This document shows positions 52,907 to 61,351 of a stretch of 64,000 bases of DNA, one piece after another. The stretch is from Paracoccus sp. N5. GTDB lineage: Bacteria > Pseudomonadota > Alphaproteobacteria > Rhodobacterales > Rhodobacteraceae. Position 1 is the stretch's first letter. Every line of letters starts with the position of its first letter. Both the position numbers and the translations under genes were made by a program. The stretch is from positions 924,001-988,000 of the forward strand of contig NZ_AQUO01000001.1 of assembly GCF_000371965.1 (NCBI RefSeq), read 5' to 3'. The notes below the pieces were generated by a model that was not told the DNA's origin, made no database searches, and saw only the letters and a list, made by a program, of their open reading frames with translations.

Positions 52907-54283
52907 TTAGACCGCGGGCGCCGCGCGGGTCCAGTCCCCGCGGCGCAGGCCCAGCCAGAAACGCCGCATCAGCAGCACCGCCGCGAAGCTGAGCCCGGCA
53001 ACCAGCCCCAGCCACAGCCCCGCCGGCCCCAGACCGGCCGGGAAGGCCAGGCCCCAGGCGACCGGGATGCCGACCAGCCAATAGCTGATGCCGGCGATGA
53101 CCATGGGCACGCGGGTGTCCTGCACGCCGCGCAAGAGACCCAGCCCGATCACCTGCATCGCGTCCATCAGCTGGAACAGCCCGGCATAGAACAGCAGCCC
53201 CGCCGCCAGCGCGACGATGGCCGGCGTCTCGGGGTGGGTGGCGTCGAGGTAGAGCCCGACCAGCTGGCGCGGGAAGAGCTCGAAAGCCGCCACCGCCATC
53301 AGCGCCCAGACGATCGAGACCGCGGTCACCGTCGCCGCCGCGTCGCGCATGAAGGCCGCGTCGCCGCGCCCCTTGGCCTGGCCCACGCGCACGGTCGCGG
53401 CATTGGACATGCCGAGATGCAGCATGAAGGTCAGCGAGGCGAGTTGCAGCGCGATGCCATGCGCCGCAAGCTCGCGCGTGCCGATCCAGCCCATCATCAC
53501 GTTCGAGCCGACGAAGAGCCCGCCCTCGGCCACCATGGTCAGGCCGATGGGCATGCCCAGCAGGAAGACCTGGCGCATGGCCACCCAGTCCGGGCGCCAG
53601 AAACGCTGGAACAGGTGGTATTTGCGGGCGGCGGGCAGCCAGGCCGCATAGGCGACGATGGCGAGAAGCTGGCTGAACTGTACGATCACGGCAGCGATGG
53701 CGGCGCCGCGCACGCCAAGCTCGGGCGCGCCGAGGTTGCCGAAGATCAGCACCCAGTTCAGCGCGATGACCAGCGGCAGGCCGGCCAGCGTGATCCACAG
53801 CACCACCTGCGTGCGCTCCATCGCGGCGAGATAGCTGTTCAGCGTCAGCTGGCACAGCACGGCGATGAGCCCGATGCCCTCGATGCGCAGATAGTCCTGG
53901 CCCAGCCGGGCCACCTCGGGCGCCTGGCCCAGGGCCAGCAGGATGGGGCCGGAATGCCACAGGGCGGGCAGCATCAGCACCGCGAAGACGATCGAGAGCC
54001 ACAGCGCCATGCGGGCGGCGCGGCGCACCTCGACCTCGTCGCCGCGGGCGATGGCGGCGGCGATCAGGCCCATGACACCGATGCCGAAGCCCATGCCCAG
54101 GAAGAACAGGATGTTGAAGAAGCTGACCGCGATCACCAGCGCCGCCAGCTCGGTCACGCCATACCAACCCATCATCACCGTATCGGCGACATGGATCGCC
54201 ATGCGCGCGAGATGGCTGCCGACCAGCGGCAGACCCAGCGCCAGGGTGGCGCGCAGATGCGGGGCGTAACGGGCAAGAGTCAT
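52907..54283 (-). CDS. MATE-family efflux transporter
   Basis: A 458-residue membrane protein with 12 helices in two MatE halves. First half: ALGLPLVGSHLARMAIHVADTVMMGWYGV near residues 17-45 and FLGMGFGIGVMGLIAAAIARGD near 60-82. Second half: GMPIGLTMVAEGGLFVGSNVMMGWIGT near 240-266 and VRVGQAKGRGD. Family members expel cationic drugs or metabolites with Na+ or H+. Part of a minus-strand run after the L,D-transpeptidase. Confidence 0.93.
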   Translation of the reverse strand: MTLARYAPHLRATLALGLPLVGSHLARMAIHVADTVMMGWYGVTELAALVIAVSFFNILFFLGMGFGIGVMGLIAAAIARGDEVEVRRAARMALWLSIVFAVLMLPALWHSGPILLALGQAPEVARLGQDYLRIEGIGLIAVLCQLTLNSYLAAMERTQVVLWITLAGLPLVIALNWVLIFGNLGAPELGVRGAAIAAVIVQFSQLLAIVAYAAWLPAARKYHLFQRFWRPDWVAMRQVFLLGMPIGLTMVAEGGLFVGSNVMMGWIGTRELAAHGIALQLASLTFMLHLGMSNAATVRVGQAKGRGDAAFMRDAAATVTAVSIVWALMAVAAFELFPRQLVGLYLDATHPETPAIVALAAGLLFYAGLFQLMDAMQVIGLGLLRGVQDTRVPMVIAGISYWLVGIPVAWGLAFPAGLGPAGLWLGLVAGLSFAAVLLMRRFWLGLRRGDWTRAAPAV

Positions 54284-54372
54284 GCCTCTGCCTTATCTCT
54301 GGGCAGTCGGGGCGGCAAGATGTCTGGACATATTTGCCGCGACGGCAGGTTGGGCCGGATCCCCGCCGGCCG

Positions 54373-55014
54373 TCAGGGCCGGATCTCGACCTCGGTGCCG
54401 ATGGCGGCATGGGCGAAGATCTCCTCGATCTCGGCATTGGTGACGGCGATGCAGCCGGCGGTCCAGTCGCCCTTGACCTTGTAGCCGTCGGGCACCTGGT
54501 TCGGCTGGCCGTGGATCATGATGTCGCCGCCCGGGTCGTAGCCGCCGCGCCGCGCCGCCGCGCGGTGGTGCGCGCGTGGATAGTCGAGGCCCAGCGACAG
54601 GTGATAGGCGCTTTGCCGGTTCAGCCGGTCGATGCGGAAGATGCCCTCGGGGGTGCGGCCGTCGCCCTGGCGGCTCTTGTCGCCCTCGGGCGCGAAACCC
54701 AGCGCGATGCGGAAGCGGCGCGGCCCGCCCTGGCGCTGCCAGACGGTCATGCGGCGGGCGGATTTCTCGACCAGGATGCGCTCGACGGGCGAGGCGATGG
54801 GCGCCTCGGGCCGCGCGGGCGGGCGCGGCAAGACCGGCGGCAGCCTGGGCAGGCGCCATTCCGGCAACCGCCAGTCCGGCAGACGCGGCCAGTGCCAGCC
54901 CTGCGCCGGCGGCGGCACCGGCGGCGGCGCGGGCTGCGGCGCCCAAAGCGTCCACAGCCCCCAGACCAGCGCCGCCAGGCACAGCGCCGAGAAAAGCCCG
55001 CCCAGCCGTTTCAT
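54373..55014 (-). CDS. L,D-transpeptidase (YkuD family)
   Basis: A 213-residue envelope protein. N-terminal signal anchor (RLGGLFSALCLAALVWGLWTLW), a Pro/Arg/Leu-rich linker to about residue 75, then the YkuD domain with catalytic motif IMIHGQPNQ near 167 and GDWTAGCIAVTNAEI near 183-197 holding the catalytic Cys. It probably forms 3-3 cross-links or attaches proteins to peptidoglycan. It overlaps the MalY-type gene by 4 bases. Confidence 0.92.
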   Translation of the reverse strand: MKRLGGLFSALCLAALVWGLWTLWAPQPAPPPVPPPAQGWHWPRLPDWRLPEWRLPRLPPVLPRPPARPEAPIASPVERILVEKSARRMTVWQRQGGPRRFRIALGFAPEGDKSRQGDGRTPEGIFRIDRLNRQSAYHLSLGLDYPRAHHRAAARRGGYDPGGDIMIHGQPNQVPDGYKVKGDWTAGCIAVTNAEIEEIFAHAAIGTEVEIRP

Positions 55015-56195
55015 TGCAGGTCGCGGAACGCCTCTTGCAGCCGCGCCACCGCCTCGGTCACCCGGGCGCGCGGCGTGGCGAGGTTGAAGCGCAGGAAGTC
55101 CTCGCCCCCGCTGCCGAAACTGCCGCCGTGGTTGGCGGCGATGCGGGCGCCCTGTTCGACCCGACGGGTGAACTCGGCCCGCTCCATGCCGGTGCCCGAG
55201 AAATCGACCCAGGCGAGATAGGTCGCCTGCAGGGGCATCGAGCGCAGCCCCGGAATCGCCGCCATGCCCGCGTCGAAGATGCGCCGGTTGCCGTCGAGGT
55301 AAGCCACCAGCGCATCGACCCAGGCCGCCCCCTCGGGCGAATAGGCGGCGGCGACCATGCCGATGCCGAAGAGCCCGGGCGAGATCCCCAGCGCCATCAT
55401 CCGGCCTTGCAGCCGCTTGCGCAGCGCCTCGTCGGCGACGATGATATTGCCGATATGGGCGCCGGCGATGTTGAAACTCTTGGTCGCCGCCGTCAGCGTC
55501 ACCAGCCGCGGCGCGATCCCGGGCGCCGCCTTGGCCATGACCGTGTGGCGCGGCGCGCCGGGCATCACCAGGTCGTGGTGGATCTCGTCCGAGACCAGGA
55601 TCAGGTCATGCGCGGTGCAGAAATCGGCGACCTGGCGCAGCTCTTCGGGCGACCAGACCCGGCCGCCGGGATTGTGCGGCGAACACAGGATCAGCATGCG
55701 CTCGCGCCCGGTCAGCTGGCGGGCCCAGCCGTCCCAGTCCATGCGGTATTGGCCGTCCTCGATGGCCAGCGGGAATTCCGCCACCTCGCGGCCCGAGGCG
55801 CGGATCACCCGGGCAAAGGCGTGATAGACCGGCGTCATCACGATCACCCGGTCGCCGGGCTCGGTGAAGGCATCGACGCAGATCGCGGTGCCGTTGACCA
55901 GCCCGTGCGCGGTCAGGATCCAGTCCGGCTCGATCGCCCAGCCGTGCCGGTTCGCCATCCACCAGCGGATCGCCTGCAGATAGGCCGGGTTCGCGCCGGG
56001 ATAGCCATAGACGCCATGCGCCGCCATCCGCTCGACCGCGCGCTGGACCGAGGCCGGCGGGCGGAAGTCCATGTCCGCGACCCACATGGCGATGCCGCCC
56101 TTCGGCGAAACGCCATAGCTCGCCTGCATGTCGTCCCATTTCGAACAGGCGGTGCCGGTGCGGTCGATGATCTCGTCGAAATCGGGCTGGGCCAT
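55011..56195 (-). CDS. MalY/PatB-type aminotransferase (cystathionine beta-lyase-like)
   Basis: A 394-residue PLP enzyme of fold type I. FDEIIDRTGTACSKWDDM at the start is the PatB/MalY signature; WVADMDFRPPASVQ near 37-50, LCSPHNPGGRVWSPEEL near 160, SDEIHHDLV near 192, and the PLP Lys in LTAATKSFNIAGAHIGN near 227-243. These enzymes cleave C-S bonds of cystathionine. Start: ATG 56195 has GAGAGGG close upstream; ATG 56213 is also in frame. Divergent from def. Confidence 0.9.
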   Translation of the reverse strand: MAQPDFDEIIDRTGTACSKWDDMQASYGVSPKGGIAMWVADMDFRPPASVQRAVERMAAHGVYGYPGANPAYLQAIRWWMANRHGWAIEPDWILTAHGLVNGTAICVDAFTEPGDRVIVMTPVYHAFARVIRASGREVAEFPLAIEDGQYRMDWDGWARQLTGRERMLILCSPHNPGGRVWSPEELRQVADFCTAHDLILVSDEIHHDLVMPGAPRHTVMAKAAPGIAPRLVTLTAATKSFNIAGAHIGNIIVADEALRKRLQGRMMALGISPGLFGIGMVAAAYSPEGAAWVDALVAYLDGNRRIFDAGMAAIPGLRSMPLQATYLAWVDFSGTGMERAEFTRRVEQGARIAANHGGSFGSGGEDFLRFNLATPRARVTEAVARLQEAFRDLQ

Positions 56196-56271
56196 GGTCC
56201 CTCTCATTTTCAATGCCCGGCCACCATAGCGCGTTGTTGCGCAAGGCCAAGGCTTGCCCTAGATCACGGTC

Positions 56272-56793
56272 ATGACATTGCGCAGCATCATCCTTCACCC
56301 CGATCCGCGCCTGAAAAAGCCGTGCGAGCCCGTGGCCCGCATCACGCCCGAGATCGAGACCCTGGCCGCCGACATGCTGGCCACCATGTATGACGCGCCG
56401 GGCGTGGGCCTGGCGGCGCCGCAGGTGGGCGTGCTGTCGCGGCTTTATGTCATGGATTGCAACAAGGATCCCGAGGCCGCGCCGCAACCCGTCGTGATGC
56501 TGAACCCCGAGATCACCTGGCGTTCCGAGGCGCTGAACACCTATGAAGAGGGCTGCCTGTCGATCCCCGACCATTACGCCGACGTGACGCGACCGGCCCA
56601 GGTGCGGGTGCGCTGGCTGGGCCTGGACGGCAAGACGCAGGAGCGCGAGTTCGACGGGCTCTGGGCCACCTGCGCCCAGCACGAGATCGACCATCTCGAC
56701 GGCAAGCTGTTCATCGACTATCTCGGCCCGATCAAGCGCCAGATGATCACCCGCAAGATGGTCAAGCTGAAGCGCGAGCGCGCCCGTGCCTGA
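56272..56793 (+). CDS. def: Peptide deformylase
   Basis: Removes the formyl group from new proteins. All three metal-site motifs are intact in 173 residues: GVGLAAPQVG near 44, YEEGCLSIPDHYA near 90, and CAQHEIDHLDGKL near 135. C-terminal KMVKLKRERARA tail is basic. It overlaps the second deformylase gene by 8 bases. Confidence 0.97.
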   Translation: MTLRSIILHPDPRLKKPCEPVARITPEIETLAADMLATMYDAPGVGLAAPQVGVLSRLYVMDCNKDPEAAPQPVVMLNPEITWRSEALNTYEEGCLSIPDHYADVTRPAQVRVRWLGLDGKTQEREFDGLWATCAQHEIDHLDGKLFIDYLGPIKRQMITRKMVKLKRERARA

Positions 56794-57331
56794 ACCGCTG
56801 GACGGCGAGGATCGGGCCGCCGCACCGCAGGGCCCGGACCCGGCGGCGCTGGCCGGGCTGGGCCGGGTGCGGCCGATCCTGATCCATCCTGACCCGCTGC
56901 TGCGGCAGGTCTGCCTGCCGGTCGGCCGGCTGGGCTGGGACCGCATCCTGCCCTTGGCGGCGGATCTTCTGGCGACGATGTATGACGCCGGCGGCCGCGG
57001 CCTGGCCGCGCCGCAGATCGGCGAGCCCTGGCGGATCTTCGTGATGGACCACGGCTGGAAGGCCGGCACGCCGCTGCCCCGCGTCGTGCTCGACCCCGAC
57101 ATCGCCGCGCTCGGCACCGAGACCGAGACGCTCGAGGAAGGCTGCCTGTCGATCCCCGACCATCCCGTCACCGTGACGCGGCCCGCAGTGATATCCATGC
57201 GCTGCTTCGATCTGACCGGGACCCTGCTGACGCTGTGCCTGTCGGGCATCGAGGCCCGCATCGCCCAGCACGAGGCCGACCACCTGGATGGCCGTCTGAT
57301 CCTGGACTTCGCGGGCCAGGCCGATCGCTGA
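56786..57331 (+). CDS. Second peptide deformylase, tandem
   Basis: A 181-residue paralog starting with GTG inside the first deformylase gene. It also keeps GRGLAAPQIG near 68, LEEGCLSIPDHPV near 115 and IAQHEADHLDGRL near 158, so it is likely active. It has an N-terminal extension of about 25 residues and lacks the basic tail. Tandem deformylases are common in this bacterial group; the second copy may act on other formylated substrates. Confidence 0.92.
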   Translation: MPEPLDGEDRAAAPQGPDPAALAGLGRVRPILIHPDPLLRQVCLPVGRLGWDRILPLAADLLATMYDAGGRGLAAPQIGEPWRIFVMDHGWKAGTPLPRVVLDPDIAALGTETETLEEGCLSIPDHPVTVTRPAVISMRCFDLTGTLLTLCLSGIEARIAQHEADHLDGRLILDFAGQADR

Positions 57332-57467
57332 AGGTTGCGCATCGCCCGTGGCGGCCATCTGCCCCGCCTGACCGTGACGGCCCCTGCGCCCCGCTGCGGT
57401 CTTTACCCGCGGGGTGCGTCAATGACGTGCGGGGATGGTGGCGCCGTCCTCATGCCCAGCAGACCAG

Positions 57468-57804
57468 CCAAGCATTGCTGGAAAATTTTTGGCTGTGCAG
57501 ATTGTGCGCCAGATCAAGACCGCCCAAGCCCTGCGCAGCGAGGCCGAGACGCAGGAGTGGACGGGCCGAAATGAAACCGCCGAGATGCTGCGGGAACTGG
57601 CCGATGACCGGACCGAAACCGCGCTGCGGGGGCTGACGCACTGGCCGAGGAATTGAACAGGCTGGCCGAGGCCCTCGCCGGATAGGCCCAAGCAAACCAG
57701 CAGACACATCAGCGGATCATGCCCCCGGTTGGCGCACGATCAGCCTTTCCACTGTAACACCCCTGCGTGACACAAGCCGAAATTCACCCAAGCATTGCTG
57801 GAAA
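57468..57804. repeat. 17-base direct repeat pair beside tRNA-Ala
   Basis: CCAAGCATTGCTGGAAA occurs at 57468..57484 and at 57788..57804, 320 bases apart, and both copies are followed by AT-rich sequence. The right copy ends 30 bases from the 3' end of tRNA-Ala. The interval contains the small remnant gene and no other recognisable gene (57332..57467 and 57686..57787 hold nothing I can identify). The pair looks like the footprint of a small integrated or transposed element. Confidence 0.5.
57489..57685 (+). pseudogene. Small frameshifted gene remnant
   Basis: A frame reads LAVQIVRQIKTAQALRSEAE... to ADDRTETALRG and then drifts out; a +1 shift restores GADALAEELNRLAEALAG and a stop at 57683..57685. 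Both halves are Ala/Glu/Leu-rich, helix-like and fit one protein of about 65 residues with a single frame error. I do not recognise the family. A near-identical 17-base sequence flanks it on both sides at 57468 and 57788. Confidence 0.4.
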
Positions 57805-57834
57805 CTATTTAGATTTCAAAGCTTTGAGAGAACT

Positions 57835-57910
57835 TGGTGGAGCCGAGGGGAATCGAACCCCTGGCCTCATCATTGCGAACGATGCGCTCTACCAACTGAG
57901 CTACGGCCCC
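57835..57910 (-). tRNA. tRNA-Ala (anticodon CGC)
   Basis: Complete 76-base cloverleaf on the minus strand: acceptor GGGGCCG / CGGCTCC, D-arm GCTC-AGTTGGTA-GAGC, anticodon arm CATCG-TTCGCAA-TGATG (anticodon CGC, reads GCG), T-loop TTCGATT, discriminator A, encoded CCA. GCG is a frequent codon here. Confidence 0.97.
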
Positions 57911-57919
57911 ATCCGGCTG

Positions 57920-57949
57920 CTATCTCGCCCAAGGCCCGGGGGTTGTCAA
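57920..57949 (-). promoter_or_regulatory. Candidate promoter of tRNA-Ala
   Basis: On the minus strand TTGACA (complement of 57944..57949) is followed after 18 bases by AGATAG (complement of 57920..57925), 10 bases upstream of the tRNA. The -35 is consensus; the -10 is weak. Confidence 0.5.
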
Positions 57950-57954
57950 GGGCG

Positions 57955-57983
57955 GAATGCCGGGATCGCCGGCATTCTTTTTT
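57955..57983. terminator. Hairpin with T-run between gcvP end and tRNA-Ala
   Basis: GAATGCCGG (57955..57963) and CCGGCATTC (57969..57977) make a perfect 9-bp stem with a 5-base loop, followed on the plus strand by six T. This is a strong plus-strand terminator although no plus-strand gene lies just upstream; the stem may also end gcvP transcription from the other side. Confidence 0.65.
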
Positions 57984-58021
57984 CCCAGCACGCACCCCCG
58001 CCGACCGGCCGCCGGGCGCCC

Positions 58022-60850
58022 CTATTCCGCCGCCTCGGCATAGCTTTCCAGCGGCGGACAGGTGCAGACCAGGTTGCGGTCGCCATAGGCATTGTCCACC
58101 CGCCCGACCGGAGGCCAGTACTTGTCCACCCGGAACGCCCCGGGCGGGAAACAGCCCTGTTCGCGCGAATAGGCACGGTCCCAACCGGCGACCAGATCCT
58201 CGACCGTATGCGGCGCGTGGCGCAGCGGCGAGGCCTCGGGCGCGATGCGGCCATCGGCCACCGCGGCGATCTCGTCGCGGATCGCCAGGAAGGCGGTGAT
58301 CAACCGGTCGATCTCGGCCTTGGTTTCCGATTCGGTCGGCTCGACCATCAGCGTGCCGGCGACCGGCCAGCTCATCGTCGGCGCGTGGAAGCCGTTGTCG
58401 ATCAGCCGCTTGGCGATGTCGTCCACGGTCACGCCATGCTCGGCAAAGGGCCGCATGTCCAGGATGCACTCATGCGCGACCCGGCCGCGGTTGCCCATGA
58501 ACAGCACCGGATAGGCCGAGGCCAGCCGGCTGGCGATGTAGTTCGCGTTCAGGATCGCGACGCGCGTCGCCTGGGTCAGCCCCGCCCCGCCCATCATCAG
58601 GATATAGGCCCAGGAGATCAGCAGGATCGAGGCCGAGCCCCAGGGCGCCGCCGAAACCGCGCCCGCCCCCGCCCGCGGATCGGCCGGCAGGAAGGGCGCC
58701 AGATGCGCCTTGACCCCGATCGGGCCCATGCCGGGACCGCCGCCGCCATGCGGAATGGCGAAGGTCTTGTGCAGGTTCAGGTGGCTGACGTCGCCGCCGA
58801 TCTCGCCCGGCCGCACCAGCCCGACCAGCGCATTCATGTTGGCGCCGTCGATATAGACCTGGCCGCCATGGTCATGGGTAATGCGGCAGACCTCGCGCAG
58901 CGTATCCTCGAAGACGCCATGGGTCGAGGGATAGGTGATCATCACCGCCGCCAGCCTGTCCCCGGCCTTCGCCGCCTGGGCGGCGAAATCCTCGAGGTCG
59001 ATGTCGCCATTCGGCGCCGACTTTACCACCACGACCTTCATCCCCGCCATCTGCGCGCTGGCCGGGTTGGTGCCATGCGCCGACACCGGGATCAGGCAGA
59101 TGTCGCGATCCTCGCCGCGCGCCTTGTGATAGGCGGCGATGGTCAAGAGCCCGGCATATTCCCCCTGCGCGCCGCTGTTCGGCTGCAAGGAGAACGCATC
59201 ATAGCCGGTGATCGCGCAGAGCTTTTCGGTCAGGTCGGCAAAGACCTCGTGATAGCCGGCGGCCTGGTCCTCGGGGGCAAAGGGGTGCAGCGCAGCGAAT
59301 TCGGGCCAGGTGATCGGCATCATCTCGGCCGCCGCGTTCAGCTTCATCGTGCAGGAGCCCAGCGGGATCATCGCCCGATCCAGCGCCAGGTCGCGGTCGC
59401 TAAGCCTGCGCATATAGCGCATCATCTCGGATTCCGCCCGGTTCATGTGAAAGACCGGATGGGTCAGGTAATCGCTTTCGCGCAGCAGGCCCTCGGGGAT
59501 CGCCGGCGCCCGGGCCGGCAGCGCCGGGTCCGAAATGCCGAAGGCGTCCAGCACCCGCGCGATGACGCCCGCATCCGTGGTCTCGTCGACCGAGATGCCG
59601 ACCCGGTCGCGGCCCACCTTGCGCAGGTTGATGCCGCGATGCCGGGCGGCGGCCAGGATGCCGGCCTGCCCCACGCCCACGCGCACGGTCAGCGTGTCGA
59701 AGAACGAATCCGGCGCCACCTCGGCCCCGGCGGCGCGCAGGGCATCCGCCAGCGTCACCGCGTTCAGATGCACCCGCTGGGCGATGGCGCGCAGGCCGAC
59801 CGGCCCGTGGAACACGGCGTAAAAGCTCGCCATCACCGCCAGCAGCGCCTGGGCGGTGCAGACGTTGCTGGTCGCCTTCTCGCGGCGGATATGCTGCTCG
59901 CGGGTCTGCAGCGACAGGCGATAGGCGCGGTTGCCCTTGGCGTCGACCGAGACGCCGACGATGCGCCCCGGCATCGCCCGCTTCATCTCGTCGCGGCAAG
60001 CCATGAAGCCGGCATGCGGCCCGCCATAGCCCATGGGCACGCCGAAACGCTGCGCCGAGCCCACGGCGATATCGGCACCCATCGCGCCCGGATCCTTCAG
60101 CACGCAAAGCGCCAGCAGGTCGGTCGCCATCACCGCGACCGCGCCGACCTGGTGCAGAGCGTCGATCTCGGCACTATGGTCGCGGATCTCGCCGAAGGTG
60201 CCGGGATACTGGAAGATCGCGCCAAAGACCGCCGCCGGATCGTATTCGCCGCGCAGGATCTCGATGCCCAGGGGCGCGGCCCGGGTCTCGATCACCGAGA
60301 CGGTTTGCGGGTGCAGCCCGTCGCTGACGAAGAAGCCGCGCGCCTTGGACTTCGCCACCCGCTGCGCCATGGCCATCGCCTCGGCCGCCGCCGTCGCCTC
60401 GTCCAGCAGGCTCGCATTGGCGACGGGCAGGCCTGTCAGGTCCGACACCATGGTCTGGAAATTCAAGAGCGCCTCCAGCCGCCCCTGGGCGATCTCGGGC
60501 TGATAGGGCGTATAGGCGGTATACCAGGCCGGGTTCTCCAGGATATTGCGCTGGATCGCCGGCGGGGTGACGGTGCCGTAATAGCCCTGCCCGATCAGGC
60601 TGGTCATCACCCTGTTGCGCCCCGCCACCTCGCGCATCCGCGCCAGCAGCGCAGCCTCGGACAGCGCCGGCCAGTCCAGCGCCTCGGCCTGGCGGATGCC
60701 GGCGGGCACGGTCTGCGCGATCAGTTCGTCCAGGCTCTCGACCCCCACGGCGGCCAGCATCGCCTGCATCTCGGCCGGGGACGGCCCGATATGGCGCCGG
60801 TTGGCGAAATCGTCGGGGTTGTAGTCAGTCGGCGTCCACTTGCCCATCAT
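58022..60850 (-). CDS. gcvP: Glycine dehydrogenase (decarboxylating), P protein
   Basis: PLP subunit of the glycine cleavage system: decarboxylates glycine and passes the aminomethyl group to the lipoyl arm of GcvH. A 942-residue single-chain type. N-terminal half RRHIGPSPAEMQAMLAAVG near 18-36; C-terminal half with the PLP Lys in SHLNLHKTFAIPHGGGGPG near 690 and EPTESETKAEIDRL near the end. ATG 60850 or 60847. Separated from gcvH by 134 bases containing a hairpin and a dispersed element. Confidence 0.97.
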   Translation of the reverse strand: MMGKWTPTDYNPDDFANRRHIGPSPAEMQAMLAAVGVESLDELIAQTVPAGIRQAEALDWPALSEAALLARMREVAGRNRVMTSLIGQGYYGTVTPPAIQRNILENPAWYTAYTPYQPEIAQGRLEALLNFQTMVSDLTGLPVANASLLDEATAAAEAMAMAQRVAKSKARGFFVSDGLHPQTVSVIETRAAPLGIEILRGEYDPAAVFGAIFQYPGTFGEIRDHSAEIDALHQVGAVAVMATDLLALCVLKDPGAMGADIAVGSAQRFGVPMGYGGPHAGFMACRDEMKRAMPGRIVGVSVDAKGNRAYRLSLQTREQHIRREKATSNVCTAQALLAVMASFYAVFHGPVGLRAIAQRVHLNAVTLADALRAAGAEVAPDSFFDTLTVRVGVGQAGILAAARHRGINLRKVGRDRVGISVDETTDAGVIARVLDAFGISDPALPARAPAIPEGLLRESDYLTHPVFHMNRAESEMMRYMRRLSDRDLALDRAMIPLGSCTMKLNAAAEMMPITWPEFAALHPFAPEDQAAGYHEVFADLTEKLCAITGYDAFSLQPNSGAQGEYAGLLTIAAYHKARGEDRDICLIPVSAHGTNPASAQMAGMKVVVVKSAPNGDIDLEDFAAQAAKAGDRLAAVMITYPSTHGVFEDTLREVCRITHDHGGQVYIDGANMNALVGLVRPGEIGGDVSHLNLHKTFAIPHGGGGPGMGPIGVKAHLAPFLPADPRAGAGAVSAAPWGSASILLISWAYILMMGGAGLTQATRVAILNANYIASRLASAYPVLFMGNRGRVAHECILDMRPFAEHGVTVDDIAKRLIDNGFHAPTMSWPVAGTLMVEPTESETKAEIDRLITAFLAIRDEIAAVADGRIAPEASPLRHAPHTVEDLVAGWDRAYSREQGCFPPGAFRVDKYWPPVGRVDNAYGDRNLVCTCPPLESYAEAAE

Positions 60851-60900
60851 CGGCCTCGTCGGAATAACATTGCCCTGGAAAACCGCCCGGGAAGCCCCGG

Positions 60901-60954
60901 CCTTCTCCGTTTCAGAAATACCCTCTGGGGGTGCGGGGGGCGAAGCGCCCCCGC
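60901..60954 (-). repeat. Dispersed GTATTTG element, copy E, with GC hairpin
   Basis: Minus strand: GCGGGGG...CCCCCGC hairpin (60933..60954), then GAGGGTATTTCTGAAACGG and AGAAGG (60926..60901). The core is GGGTATTTC. It lies between gcvH and gcvP in the direction of transcription, so the hairpin could attenuate gcvP. Confidence 0.5.
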
Positions 60955-60984
60955 CATCGCCGGGCCGTCAGGCCCGGCAAATGA

Positions 60985-61341
60985 TCACCCGATCAGCGCC
61001 TGATAGGCGGCCTCGTCCATGAAGCCGGACAGATCGGCATCGACCGGCTTGATGCGAAAGAACCAGGTGCCCATCGCATCGTCGTTCACCGCGCCGGGAT
61101 TGTCGGGCAGGCTTTCGTTCACCGCGGTGATCACCCCCGCCAGCGGCGCCACGATATCCGAGGCCGCCTTCACCGATTCGATCACCACGATCTCCTCGCC
61201 GGCCTCGACCGCGCGGCCGACCTCGGGCAGCTCGATGAACACCACGTCGCCCAGCTGCTCGCTGGCGTGGGCGGTGATGCCGACGGTGATCTCGTCGCCC
61301 TCCGGCTTCAACCACTCATGGTCTTCGGTAAATTTCAGCAT
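60985..61341 (-). CDS. gcvH: Glycine cleavage system H protein
   Basis: A 118-residue lipoyl carrier protein. LKFTEDHEWLKPEGDEITVGIT at the start, and the lipoylated Lys in VVIESVKAASDIVAPLAG near residue 59-62. It shuttles the aminomethyl group between GcvP and GcvT. Begins 10 bases after the gcvT stop. Confidence 0.97.
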   Translation of the reverse strand: MLKFTEDHEWLKPEGDEITVGITAHASEQLGDVVFIELPEVGRAVEAGEEIVVIESVKAASDIVAPLAGVITAVNESLPDNPGAVNDDAMGTWFFRIKPVDADLSGFMDEAAYQALIG

Positions 61342-61351
61342 CTCTGGCCTC

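Noticed and set aside
54320..54345. Seventh copy of the GTATTTG element (GGACATATTTGC)
   Set aside because: Only CATATTTGC matches and the purine-rich arm is missing; could be chance.
57767..61003. 1078-codon plus-strand open frame opposite gcvP
   Set aside because: Antisense to an unmistakable gcvP with all motifs; composition is typical of a shadow frame, and it runs through the tRNA-Ala complement.
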